Shown: positions 23,496 through 31,232 of the stretch, piece by piece
How the letters are laid out: each line of letters begins with the position of its first letter
Position numbering within the stretch: the first letter of the stretch is position 1
Source of the DNA: JBPCNH01 sp051001455
Lineage (GTDB): Bacteria; Actinomycetota; CADDZG01; WHSQ01
Direction of reading: 5' to 3'
DNA length: 32,732 nucleotides
NCBI GenBank assembly: GCA_051001455.1
Contig: JBPCNH010000017.1
Span: 1 to 32,732 of the forward strand
The notes under the pieces: generated by a model
Told to the model about the DNA's origin: nothing
What the model saw: only the letters and a program-made list of their open reading frames with translations
Database searches by the model: none
Program-made: the position numbers and the translations under genes

Positions 23496-23940
23496 TCTCG
23501 GGGTAACGTCGGCGCTTGTTCTTTACCCGGGCCTCGTAGGCGCGATAGCCGATGTAACCCGCAGGGCCGCTCCGCTTCAGTGCCCAGCCACCCAACAACT
23601 TCCGGAAAGAGTTTTTCACCACCGCTCTCGTCGGTGGAAGTACTAAGAGGAAACCCACGGCATCGGTGATAAATCCCGGCGTCAGCAGTAACGCTCCCCC
23701 CAGAAGGATGAGCGCGCCGTCGGTGACGTGTTTGGTCGGGACCTGACTCTGACGAAGCGACTCCTGCAACAAGCGCCACGTGGCGGTGCCTTCTCGCTTC
23801 AGCAACCACGCGCCGGCGATGGAGATCCCGATAAGCAACAGCAGGGTGAGCCCGATACCGATGGCTTGGGACGTCTGCACGATCACGTAGAGCTCCGCGA
23901 TCGGGACCAGGATCAACAGGAAGAAGAGGACGGGGAACAT
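23389..23940 (-). CDS. fxsA: FxsA family membrane protein
   Basis: A 183-aa inner membrane protein of the FxsA family, which in E. coli affects phage T7 exclusion by F plasmid; its normal role is unclear. It has three hydrophobic helices (VLFFLLILVPIAELYVIV, LLLLIGISIAGAWLL, ILLGGALLLTPGFITDAVGF) with the family TPGFITD motif, then a basic, proline-rich tail. The start ATG 23940 fits the family; a longer upstream frame does not. CATACT lies 6 bases upstream. The tail overlaps the neighbour by 107 bases. Confidence 0.9.
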   Translation of the reverse strand: MFPVLFFLLILVPIAELYVIVQTSQAIGIGLTLLLLIGISIAGAWLLKREGTATWRLLQESLRQSQVPTKHVTDGALILLGGALLLTPGFITDAVGFLLVLPPTRAVVKNSFRKLLGGWALKRSGPAGYIGYRAYEARVKNKRRRYPETSRQPPRQDGPHAPSHRSAPSPLPPADEDDSRDTG

Positions 23941-23946
23941 GCGACC

Positions 23947-23973
23947 AGTATGCCCCGCCACCCTCTGTAAGCT
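23947..23973. promoter_or_regulatory. Back-to-back leaderless promoters
   Basis: The 40-base spacer between fxsA and the rhodanese gene holds CATACT on the minus strand (23952-23947), 6 bases before the fxsA ATG, and TAAGCT on the plus strand (23968-23973), 7 bases before ATG 23981. Confidence 0.5.
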
Positions 23974-23980
23974 GCGCTCC

Positions 23981-24571
23981 ATGGCTTCAACCATCGGCAC
24001 CGTCAAGCGGGTGCTTCTCGAAGAAGCAGAGCATGCAGTGGGCAGCGGCGCGGCTTATTTGGATCTAAGGCGTGTCCGCGACTATCTCGAGTTGCATATC
24101 CCGGGCTCGCTCTCGTTGCAGTACGAGTTCGGGCCGGGGATGCAGCAACGTGCCCGCGACTGCATCCCCCTCGCCGTGCCGTTGGTCGTCCTCGACGATG
24201 GGGTCAACGACATGCCGGCCGTCGCAGGGGCATTGCGGGGGAAAGGCTTCGCCGTCGTAGGGGTCCTCGAAGACGGTCTCAACGCCTGGACCAAAGCGCA
24301 CGGCGCGCCGGCATCTAGTGACGTGATCCCGGCCAAGTCCCGTCCGTCGGGAACCTTGTTATCGGTGGGCGATCCTGGTTCGCCCCGCCTCGACGATGCA
24401 CTGTTCATCCCGGCCGGCAAGCTGTGGGACCGCGTCGACGAGGTCCCGAGGGACGAGGCAGTGACGGTTATCGCAGGCCGAGGGGTGCGAGCCGCTCTGG
24501 CGGTCGGCGTACTCGAACGGGCGGGGTTCAACAAGGTCGGATTCTGGGAGACGAGACCTCGGGTCAGATGA
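23981..24571 (+). CDS. Tandem rhodanese-like protein lacking catalytic cysteines
   Basis: A 196-aa protein with two rhodanese-like units. The first (about 5-110) has YLDLRRVRDYLELHIPGSLSL and GLNAWTKAHG. The second (about 120-190) has VIAGRGVRAALAVGVLERAGF. In active sulfurtransferases a Cys starts the active loop; here the equivalent positions read LVVLDDG and VIAGRG, so neither unit keeps it. A non-catalytic or binding role is likely. Rhodanese tails of beta-lactamase-fold hydrolases look similar. It is leaderless after TAAGCT. The 3' end overlaps the convergent SDR gene by 8 bases. Confidence 0.8.
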   Translation: MASTIGTVKRVLLEEAEHAVGSGAAYLDLRRVRDYLELHIPGSLSLQYEFGPGMQQRARDCIPLAVPLVVLDDGVNDMPAVAGALRGKGFAVVGVLEDGLNAWTKAHGAPASSDVIPAKSRPSGTLLSVGDPGSPRLDDALFIPAGKLWDRVDEVPRDEAVTVIAGRGVRAALAVGVLERAGFNKVGFWETRPRVR

Positions 24572-25343
24572 CCAGTCCGCCGTCCACCCGCAGCACCTGG
24601 CCGGTCATGTAGTTCGATTCTTCCGACGCGAGATAAACGAACGCAGGTGCGATCTCTTCCGGCGCGCCGTAGCGGCCGAGGGCGAAACGGGCCAGCCGCT
24701 TCTCGGCTGCAGCCGGATCCTCCAGGAGCGGCTCGGTCATCGCCGTAAGCGCCGTCGGCGATACGGCATTCACGTTGATGTTGAGCGCCCCCAGTTCCTT
24801 CGCCCATGTCTTGGTCAGGCCGACGATGCCCATCTTGGCGGCCGCGTAATTCGACTGGCCGACCGCGCCGATCAAGCCCGAGGGACTCGTCACGTTGATG
24901 ATCTTGCGGTGCCGCGGTCCATCACCGGCCGCTTCTTCCTTAGCGAGCGGTCGCCAGTGCTGGACCACCGCTCTGCCGCATGCCCACGTTCCTTTCAGGT
25001 GCACTTGGATGACGAGATCGAAGTCCTCCTCGGACATCTTGTGCAGCATGCGATCGCGCAAGATACCGGCATTGTTGACGAGGACGTCTACGCCTCCGAA
25101 GGCATCGAGGGCGTCTGCCAGCAGAGACTCGGCCGCGTCGACGCTTCCGATCGGGGCGTTGTTGGTGGCGCTCCCGCAACCGAGCTGCTCGACCTCAGCA
25201 GCTACGGCGGCGGCGGCATCTGCGTCGACGTCGTTGATCAGGACCGAAGCTCCTTCTGCCGCGAACGCTAGTGCGATGGCTCGTCCGATCCCGCGCCCCG
25301 CGCCGGTGATGACACAGCGCTTGTTTTGGAGTCGGTCGGTCAT
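24564..25343 (-). CDS. Short-chain dehydrogenase/reductase (FabG-like)
   Basis: A 259-aa NAD(P)-dependent oxidoreductase. The cofactor motif is TGAGRGIGRA, then NNAG, NVTSPSG with the catalytic Ser, and YAAAK. The ending VLRVDGGLVI is typical of 3-oxoacyl reductase-like enzymes. The acidic residue after the second strand (LINDVDADA) favours NAD. It resembles multifunctional beta-oxidation hydroxyacyl-CoA dehydrogenases as well as FabG; the substrate is undecided. ATG 25343 lies 6 bases after TAGGAT. Confidence 0.9.
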   Translation of the reverse strand: MTDRLQNKRCVITGAGRGIGRAIALAFAAEGASVLINDVDADAAAAVAAEVEQLGCGSATNNAPIGSVDAAESLLADALDAFGGVDVLVNNAGILRDRMLHKMSEEDFDLVIQVHLKGTWACGRAVVQHWRPLAKEEAAGDGPRHRKIINVTSPSGLIGAVGQSNYAAAKMGIVGLTKTWAKELGALNINVNAVSPTALTAMTEPLLEDPAAAEKRLARFALGRYGAPEEIAPAFVYLASEESNYMTGQVLRVDGGLVI

Positions 25344-25349
25344 GGCTGC

Positions 25350-25355
25350 ATCCTA
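25350..25355 (-). promoter_or_regulatory. -10 box for leaderless SDR mRNA
   Basis: TAGGAT on the minus strand, 6 bases before ATG 25343. It is the same hexamer and spacing as at the YgjP-like gene. Confidence 0.5.
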
Positions 25356-25408
25356 GTGCTCGCTGCAGCCGTCCGGCATGCCGGGGCGCTTGCTATGGCT
25401 CGCGCCAC

Positions 25409-25414
25409 TATGCT
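25409..25414 (+). promoter_or_regulatory. -10 box for leaderless greA mRNA
   Basis: TATGCT ends 6 bases before the greA ATG at 25421, with no ribosome binding site. Confidence 0.5.
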
Positions 25415-25420
25415 GGGTGT

Positions 25421-25900
25421 ATGGCAGAAACGAAGAAGACCCAGTTGACACAGAACGCTTATGACAAGTTGAGGAGCGAGCTCGAATACCTCGAGGGCGA
25501 GGCGCGCGAGCACATCATCAAAGAGATAGCTACGGCGCGCGCTCACGGGGACCTTAGCGAGAACGCGGAGTATCACACCGCCAAGGACCAGCAGGGATTG
25601 CAGGAGGGGCGCGCTCGTCAGATCCGCGCCATGCTCGAGAACGCAGAGGTCGTCGAAGCCGTGGACGACGGTGTCGTGAAGCCCGGCATGGTCGTCACCA
25701 TCAAATGGGAGGACGAGGATGAACCCGAGTCCTACTTCATCGGCCAGCGTGAAGAGAAGGAAAGCGTGGAGCATCCCGTGCTGACCCCCGAGTCGCCGAT
25801 CGGCCAGGCTCTGGTGGGCCGCTCTGAGGGCGAAACGGTGATCGCGAACGTGCAAGACGCCGACAAGAGGATCGAGATCCTAGAGGTCAAGACCCCTTAA
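25421..25900 (+). CDS. greA: Transcription elongation factor GreA
   Basis: Rescues backtracked RNA polymerase by stimulating transcript cleavage. 159 aa, standard length. The N-terminal coiled coil carries the acidic tip ARAHGDLSENAEYHTAKD with the Asp/Glu residues that bind the active-site metal; the C-terminal domain ends in IEILEV. ATG 25421 follows TATGCT. The 3' end overlaps the convergent amidohydrolase by 14 bases. Confidence 0.96.
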   Translation: MAETKKTQLTQNAYDKLRSELEYLEGEAREHIIKEIATARAHGDLSENAEYHTAKDQQGLQEGRARQIRAMLENAEVVEAVDDGVVKPGMVVTIKWEDEDEPESYFIGQREEKESVEHPVLTPESPIGQALVGRSEGETVIANVQDADKRIEILEVKTP

Positions 25901-26969
25901 TCACCCGTCCCGCCCGCACCACGAGTTCCACGTTAGTGAGGTCGGCGGCGCGCGCCGTCGGTTCTCCCGCTACTCCGATGATGTCTGCGCGTCGTCCGGG
26001 CTCCAGGATGCCGCGATCGCCGAGACCGAGCCATGCCGCTGCCTCCGCTGTCGCCGAGCCGATGATTGCGGGCGGTGCCATCCCTGCGGCAGCCATCGCC
26101 GCTACCTCGAGCGCGTCGATGCCCGGCTGGGGCCCGTTGTTGCCCAGGTCGGTTCCGTAGACGATCCGGCCTCCGGCGGCCGCGAAGCGCCACAGGTTGT
26201 CGACGGCTTGATCGAGGTCGGCTCCGGAACGGACGGCGAGCGTGGGTACGACGACCATGCCCGCAGCGACCATCCTCTCGATCGTGTCATCCGGGATCGC
26301 TTCGTAGCTCATCAACATGTGGGCGAGCTCGTCGAGTCCGGTATCAAGCGCTCTATCCAATTGATCCAGTCCGGTCACGTGACCCGTGGTGCGGAGTCCG
26401 ACCGAGCGAGCAGTTTCGGTGATCGCGGTCAGGGTGGGAGTGTCGAGGACGGGCCCGGCCGGTGGGTTCAAGGCGATCTTGATCGCCGAGGCGCCCCACT
26501 TCGCGAGGGAGTGGACGGCATCCTGCGCGGCCCCGGGGGAGTCCACCTCGAGACCGGTTCCCCGCGGCGCCCACCCTGCACGCGTGGGATATCCGCCCGG
26601 CGCGGTGAGTATCGGGCCGACGGCGGTTATGGCCGGGCCCTCGGATCCGGGAGCTTCGGAGCCCGCCATCAGGCGACCTATCTCATCGAGTGGCCATCCC
26701 AGGTCTCGCACCGTCGTGACGCCGCCGCGCACCACCGCGGCCGGCTCGACGAAACCGATGTGGACGTGAGCGTCGATGAATCCCGGCATGAGGGTGAGCC
26801 TGGAGGCATCGACCACCGGGGTGCCGGCAGGGACCGTCACATCGCCCGCGGCTCCGCAGCCAACGATGATGCCGCCGCGGACGAGGATCGTCGCGTCGGC
26901 GACCTCGAGCAGATCGGGACCGAAGAGCGCCGCTCCTGCCCGGATCTCCAGGGTTCTCTCGTTGCGCAT
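25887..26969 (-). CDS. Amidohydrolase family protein (imidazolonepropionase/prolidase-like)
   Basis: A 360-aa metal-dependent hydrolase with a TIM barrel. Zinc ligands are seen in order: PGFIDAHVHIG (HxH), the bridging Lys in AIKIAL, TGHV, DELAHML and YGTDLG. The ending LEPGRRADIIGV is the usual small beta-sandwich domain. There is no signal peptide, so it is cytoplasmic. The substrate is unknown; relatives cleave imidazolonepropionate or Xaa-Pro and Xaa-Arg dipeptides. ATG 26969 gives MRNERTLEIRAG and lies 7 bases after TAGCGT; the longer upstream frame is unlikely. Confidence 0.88.
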   Translation of the reverse strand: MRNERTLEIRAGAALFGPDLLEVADATILVRGGIIVGCGAAGDVTVPAGTPVVDASRLTLMPGFIDAHVHIGFVEPAAVVRGGVTTVRDLGWPLDEIGRLMAGSEAPGSEGPAITAVGPILTAPGGYPTRAGWAPRGTGLEVDSPGAAQDAVHSLAKWGASAIKIALNPPAGPVLDTPTLTAITETARSVGLRTTGHVTGLDQLDRALDTGLDELAHMLMSYEAIPDDTIERMVAAGMVVVPTLAVRSGADLDQAVDNLWRFAAAGGRIVYGTDLGNNGPQPGIDALEVAAMAAAGMAPPAIIGSATAEAAAWLGLGDRGILEPGRRADIIGVAGEPTARAADLTNVELVVRAGRVIKGS

Positions 26970-26976
26970 GCGGCGG

Positions 26977-26982
26977 ACGCTA
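26977..26982 (-). promoter_or_regulatory. -10 box for leaderless amidohydrolase mRNA
   Basis: TAGCGT on the minus strand, 7 bases before ATG 26969. Confidence 0.45.
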
Positions 26983-27042
26983 GCAGCCTGCGGCCTGAAG
27001 GCTCGAGGTGTCCCGCTGCCAGGGGCGGTACGGCAGGTGAAG

Positions 27043-27048
27043 TACCCT
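27043..27048 (+). promoter_or_regulatory. -10 box for leaderless mRNA
   Basis: TACCCT ends 7 bases before GTG 27056, the start of a small hypothetical gene; no ribosome binding site. Confidence 0.45.
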
Positions 27049-27055
27049 CGTCCGC

Positions 27056-27397
27056 GTGGAATCACATGAAGTCATCTGGGAAGGCAGGATCGGCAACGCG
27101 GCCCTAATGGTCGGCGTTCCGCATGCGGGCGCCATCATCGCCGAATGGGAAACCCCTAGGGGATCACGGCACAAGGTGTCGGACTCGCTCGAAGAGTTCG
27201 AGCGTGCCGTCCTTTTCCAATTGCTCCTGCAGGCCGGCGAAACCGACGGCAAAGCCGTAGAGGAAGTCAAAGCGGCGGTCGCGAAAGCTCAAGCCGAGAG
27301 GCCGAAACGCGTGTCCGACAATCCTCCCCCTCGCCGCCGCAAGAACCCGCGCGCGAGACAGCATCGTCGTTCGCGCACCCCGCCTAGACGTCGATAA
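27056..27397 (+). CDS. Small hypothetical protein with Arg-rich tail
   Basis: A 113-aa protein I do not recognise. Residues 1-80 look folded (ALMVGVPHAGAIIAEWETP, then helical LEEFERAVLFQLLLQAG). The last 35 residues are strongly basic, with repeated Arg-Arg and Pro, ending in TPPRRR; such tails often contact nucleic acids, but no domain confirms this. The GTG start is supported by the -10 spacing. Confidence 0.65.
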   Translation: MESHEVIWEGRIGNAALMVGVPHAGAIIAEWETPRGSRHKVSDSLEEFERAVLFQLLLQAGETDGKAVEEVKAAVAKAQAERPKRVSDNPPPRRRKNPRARQHRRSRTPPRRR

Positions 27398-27449
27398 CAG
27401 GCAGGCGACGAGGGCCGTGGTTCACGCGGTGGCGATGTAAAACATCTCT

Positions 27450-29378
27450 ATGGAACGAACGTCTGCAGAGCGCGCCCGTCTCCTTCGTGTACTTGCCGCC
27501 TTCTCCCGGGGGATCCTCGGCAAGGCCCATTCGCCTGAGATCCCTCTTCGGGTGCTGGAGGTCCTGGACTCCGCCCCCGACACTCCGGCCAGCCGGCAGC
27601 TGTTCTCGGCCCTGAAGCTCATGGATTCGCGCCTCGGCGCGCGGACGCTGACGGGGCAGGGGCAGCCGATCTCGGGACTCTCCGCCGCGCAGATCGAGCG
27701 CGTGCTCCTTAGATGGAAGCGTTCGCGCGTCGCGGCTCAAAGACGGCTGTACACCGTGATGATCTCTACGACGCTCGCTTGTCTTTACGGATTCCCCAGC
27801 AAGGAATGGGACCGCATCGGCTACCAGGGACCTGCGGGTTCTCCGCCGGAGGTCCCGAAGCCGCTCCATCCGATGACGATCGAGCGTGACGAGGTTCTGG
27901 CTTGCGACTTCGTCATCGTTGGCTCGGGGGCGGGCGGAGGGGTCGCGGCCGGGATCCTCGCCACGGCCGGGTATGACGTCGTGGTGTTGGAGAAGGGCGG
28001 GTACTACAACGAGTCCGATTTCCACCATCGGGAGGCCGAGTCCAACCGAGACATGTACCTGTACGGCCTCCAGCTCACCACGGAGGACCTCGGCGTTCGC
28101 ATCCTTGCCGGTTCGACCCTGGGTGGAGGGACCGTCGTGAATTACACGACATCGATCAAGACGACCGAACCGGTCCGCCGGGAGTGGACCCGGATCACCG
28201 GGATCGACGCCTTCTCGAATGGAGAGTTCGAAGAGCACTTAGACCGTGCCGCCGAGCGCGTGAACGTCAACCTCGACTCCAGCGCTGCGGGCCAGCGCGA
28301 TGTCGTGATGGAAGAAGGTCTCAAGCGACTGGGTTGGCACGTGGACGCATTGCCGCGTGCGGTCAAAGGGTGCACCCAAGACGAGGCGTGCGGTTTCTGT
28401 GGATATGGATGCCGGGTCGGGGCGAAGCAGTCGACCATGCTCACGTGGCTGCAAGACGCCGAGGACGCCGGGGCGCGCATCATCACCGGCGTGGACGCCC
28501 GCTCGATCCGGATATCGGGAGGCAAAGCGATGGGTGTGGAAGCGCGCTCGGTCGAGGGTGGCCACCGGTTGGTTGTGAACGCTCGCAATGCGGTGATCTC
28601 GTCGTGCGGGGCCATCGAGACACCCGCTCTCTTACTGCGTTCGGGCCTTCGTGGGCAGGTAGGTCACCATCTGCACCTGCACCCGGGCACCGGCGCGTTC
28701 GGGATGTTCGATGACGAGGTGCGCCTCTGGGAGGGGACCCTCCAAGCCCGGTATTCGGCCGAGTTCAGGGACCAGGACGGCGGTTACGGGCCGATATTTG
28801 AGACAGTTCCGATCCATCCGGGGACCGGCGCCTTCATCGTCCCGTGGACATCTGCCGCCGGGCACTATGAAGGGATGGAGAAGTTCCGCAACCTCAGTTT
28901 CACGGCCGTTCTGCCGCGCGACGAGAGCGATGGCCGGGTGGCGCTGTCCAAGACCGGCGCGCCCAGGATCACTTACCGGTTGAACGACGGGGATCACCGC
29001 CGTCTAGTGGAAGGGTTGATCAACGGGGGCCGCGTCATGGAGGCGGCGGGGGCCACGGAGATCACGACGCTACATACGACCCCCATCACCTATCGGCCGG
29101 GCTCGGGCTACGCCCACGACGCGTGGGCTGCGGACGTGCGCAAAGCCGGACTGCGCGGTAAGAGTCCGCTCTTCTCGTACCACCAGATGAGCTCCTGCCG
29201 TATGGGCTTGGATCCGTCAACCTCGGCGATCGACGCCGACAATCAAACGCATGAGGTGAAGGATCTGTTCGTGCTGGATGCGTCTGCATTCCCTACGGCG
29301 TCGGGAACCAACCCGATGCTTACGGTCTACGGGATCGCCCACATGGCGGCCACGAAGATCGCAAAGCGATACGCCTGA
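27450..29378 (+). CDS. GMC family FAD oxidoreductase (long-chain alcohol oxidase-like)
   Basis: A 642-aa flavoprotein. Residues 1-135 form a helical N-terminal region similar to that of long-chain fatty alcohol oxidases. The FAD-binding motif is VIVGSGAGGGVAAG (about 155), with the acid in VVVLEKG. LAGSTLGGGTVVNYTTS is the second GMC signature. A cysteine cluster, CTQDEACGFCGYGCR, follows and may bind metal. The C-terminal active site is HQMSSCRMG and ASGTNPMLTVYG, with the conserved His and Asn. It probably oxidises an alcohol; sterol or sugar alcohol substrates are possible. ATG 27450 has no strong ribosome binding site. Confidence 0.9.
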   Translation: MERTSAERARLLRVLAAFSRGILGKAHSPEIPLRVLEVLDSAPDTPASRQLFSALKLMDSRLGARTLTGQGQPISGLSAAQIERVLLRWKRSRVAAQRRLYTVMISTTLACLYGFPSKEWDRIGYQGPAGSPPEVPKPLHPMTIERDEVLACDFVIVGSGAGGGVAAGILATAGYDVVVLEKGGYYNESDFHHREAESNRDMYLYGLQLTTEDLGVRILAGSTLGGGTVVNYTTSIKTTEPVRREWTRITGIDAFSNGEFEEHLDRAAERVNVNLDSSAAGQRDVVMEEGLKRLGWHVDALPRAVKGCTQDEACGFCGYGCRVGAKQSTMLTWLQDAEDAGARIITGVDARSIRISGGKAMGVEARSVEGGHRLVVNARNAVISSCGAIETPALLLRSGLRGQVGHHLHLHPGTGAFGMFDDEVRLWEGTLQARYSAEFRDQDGGYGPIFETVPIHPGTGAFIVPWTSAAGHYEGMEKFRNLSFTAVLPRDESDGRVALSKTGAPRITYRLNDGDHRRLVEGLINGGRVMEAAGATEITTLHTTPITYRPGSGYAHDAWAADVRKAGLRGKSPLFSYHQMSSCRMGLDPSTSAIDADNQTHEVKDLFVLDASAFPTASGTNPMLTVYGIAHMAATKIAKRYA

Positions 29379-29390
29379 TCGGTCGCCGAC

Positions 29391-30140
29391 TTGCTGAAGC
29401 GTTCTCTCCTCGTCCTGGCCGTCGCGCTTGTCGTTCTCGTCGCGGGGATAGCGATCGAGGTCGTGTTGGCGGTGCGCCGGGACTACCTACCGACAGAGCC
29501 GGCGCTCGATGTGAGAGGGGAGTTCGGCGATCCGGAGGATCCCGAGTTGCGCTTCGCGGTTCTGGGGGATTCCACCTCGGTCGGGGTCGGGGTCGACTCC
29601 CACGAGTATGCCTACCCTTACCTCTTGGCCGAGCGGCTGGCCGAAGGCGGGCGGTATGTCGTGCTGGAGACCTTCGGGGTCTCCGGTGCCCGTGCGGCGG
29701 GGATGCGTGCCGAGCAGCTTCCTCTGGCGCAGGACTTCCGGCCGGACCTGGTTTTCATCGGCATCGGCGCGAACGATGTCACTCATCTCACTCCACTCGA
29801 TGACGTGGAGCGCGACGTTGGAGTAGTGATCGACGGTTTGCTGGAGCTCGGAGCTACGGTCGTCGTCGCCGGCGCGCCGGATATGCGCGCCGATGCGTGG
29901 TTCGAGCCTCTTCGTTCGATCGCAGGATGGCGCGGACGCCGCGTCGCGGCTGCCGTAGAGGCTGCCGCCGCCGAGCGGGACGTGCCGGCGGTTCCCCTCG
30001 CGAAGGAGACCGGGCCTTTCTTCGAGGCCGAGCCCGATCTTGCCTACAGCTCGGACCTTTTCCACCCTGGGCGGGGCGGCTACGCGAAATGGGCGGAGGT
30101 CATCTATCCCTATCTTGAGAAGGCGCTCGGCTCTCGCTAG
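29391..30140 (+). CDS. SGNH/GDSL hydrolase, membrane-anchored or secreted
   Basis: A 249-aa esterase-type hydrolase. Residues 4-28 are a hydrophobic signal peptide or anchor. Family blocks: VLGDSTSVGVG (catalytic Ser), FGVSGARAAGM (Gly), GIGANDV (Asn) and SDLFHPGRGGY (Asp and His). It probably removes acyl groups from lipids or polysaccharides outside the membrane. The start is TTG 29391, 12 bases after the GMC oxidoreductase stop, so the two are likely cotranscribed. Confidence 0.88.
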   Translation: MLKRSLLVLAVALVVLVAGIAIEVVLAVRRDYLPTEPALDVRGEFGDPEDPELRFAVLGDSTSVGVGVDSHEYAYPYLLAERLAEGGRYVVLETFGVSGARAAGMRAEQLPLAQDFRPDLVFIGIGANDVTHLTPLDDVERDVGVVIDGLLELGATVVVAGAPDMRADAWFEPLRSIAGWRGRRVAAAVEAAAAERDVPAVPLAKETGPFFEAEPDLAYSSDLFHPGRGGYAKWAEVIYPYLEKALGSR

Positions 30141-30141
30141 G

Positions 30142-30147
30142 TACTCT
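30142..30147 (+). promoter_or_regulatory. Possible -10 box
   Basis: TACTCT lies 9 bases before ATG 30157. The spacing is slightly longer than in the other leaderless genes here. Confidence 0.35.
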
Positions 30148-30156
30148 TCCGCTCTG

Positions 30157-31143
30157 ATGACGGATCAGATAAACGAGTTGATCGAGGCCCAGGATATGAA
30201 CGCGCTCTTGCGCGTCATCGATGGGTTGTGCGCGAGGGCTCGATGGGAGGAGCTTCTCGATCTTGCCGAACGATGCGAGGCCGCGGTCGAGAGGGGAAAG
30301 CAGCTCTGGCCGATTGCGGCTCACGTCGATTACCGCTTGGCGCTCGAGGCCCCGGCAGATTACGCGGCCGAGGCGCTCGAGTCCCCGCTCGTCCGGTTCC
30401 ACCTGGGGCCCCTATCCGAGGTAGTAGCGTCGACCCATACGTGGAAAGAGATGGCCGACCTCATCCCCGCGCCTCATCACGCTGCTTACGTCGCTCAGGA
30501 AAGGGTGCTCAGAGGGGAGGTGATCGAGGGTGATCTCCGGGCTCACCTCGAGATCCTGGAGCTTCCGCTTCGACTGATGCAGTGGGAGCCCACCTATGCA
30601 CTCGCTCACTACAGGTCGAATCATGTAGAGGTCGCCGAAGCATGGCAGCCACGCACCCCGCTCGTAGCTACCGAGCTCGACGACGACGGCGACGAGCTCG
30701 ATGAACCCGAGATCGCCGGGGCGCTCCTCGATCTCGTGCAACCGTGGACGGCCGAGAGCAACGGCGCAGCTCAGGCCGCGGTGCTCGAAGGCACCGCCCG
30801 TCAGGCTGCTTCGAGTCTCACCTTCGGCAAGCTGAGGATGGGTCCCCTGGAGCCTGCTGAGGCGCTACAGCGTATGGCGTGGGCGGGCGCCAGCGGAGGT
30901 GCGCATGGACGCCGGCGCGGCGCGGCGCTGGGTCGGTCGCTCGGGTGGCATACGGTCGCCTTGTTGGCGGACCTGTCCTGGCCGTCTTCGCCCGACGAGC
31001 TGCGGAGCGGCATGGAGCGCTTGCGATGGTGGTACTGGGATGAAGGCGCGCCGGAAGAAGGTTGGATCCTGCGTCTCGCCGTGGAGGACCCCGACAACGG
31101 ATGGGCCGCGGCCATAGCGGCAACGGACGTGCTGACGGACTGA
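30157..31143 (+). CDS. Hypothetical protein, mostly helical
   Basis: A 328-aa cytoplasmic protein of no function known to me. The frame is open upstream, but ATG 30157 (MTDQINELIEAQDM) lies past the end of the SGNH gene and 9 bases after TACTCT. The N-terminal part has helical repeat-like segments (LLRVIDGLCARARWEELLDL, LIPAPHHAAYVAQERVLRGE); the middle has LPLRLMQWEPTYALAHY and an acidic DDDGDELDEPEI loop. I recall similar proteins in actinobacterial genomes without assigned roles. Confidence 0.75.
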   Translation: MTDQINELIEAQDMNALLRVIDGLCARARWEELLDLAERCEAAVERGKQLWPIAAHVDYRLALEAPADYAAEALESPLVRFHLGPLSEVVASTHTWKEMADLIPAPHHAAYVAQERVLRGEVIEGDLRAHLEILELPLRLMQWEPTYALAHYRSNHVEVAEAWQPRTPLVATELDDDGDELDEPEIAGALLDLVQPWTAESNGAAQAAVLEGTARQAASSLTFGKLRMGPLEPAEALQRMAWAGASGGAHGRRRGAALGRSLGWHTVALLADLSWPSSPDELRSGMERLRWWYWDEGAPEEGWILRLAVEDPDNGWAAAIAATDVLTD

Positions 31144-31232
31144 TCTACCGGCAGGACCAATCTTTCTGCTGCTTAGTACTCGAATCTCTTGAAACACCGC
31201 TTTTCGGGCGGTCATCGAGATGGAGGACGCGT

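Noticed and set aside
27384..28238. 284-codon minus-strand open frame in the GMC oxidoreductase gene
   Set aside because: It is a shadow of the FAD-binding region, which is clearly coded on the plus strand.
31190..31215. TGAAAC followed by GGTCAT as an ECF sigma promoter for the DUF4331 gene
   Set aside because: The -10 part does not match a known ECF motif and the spacing is uncertain.
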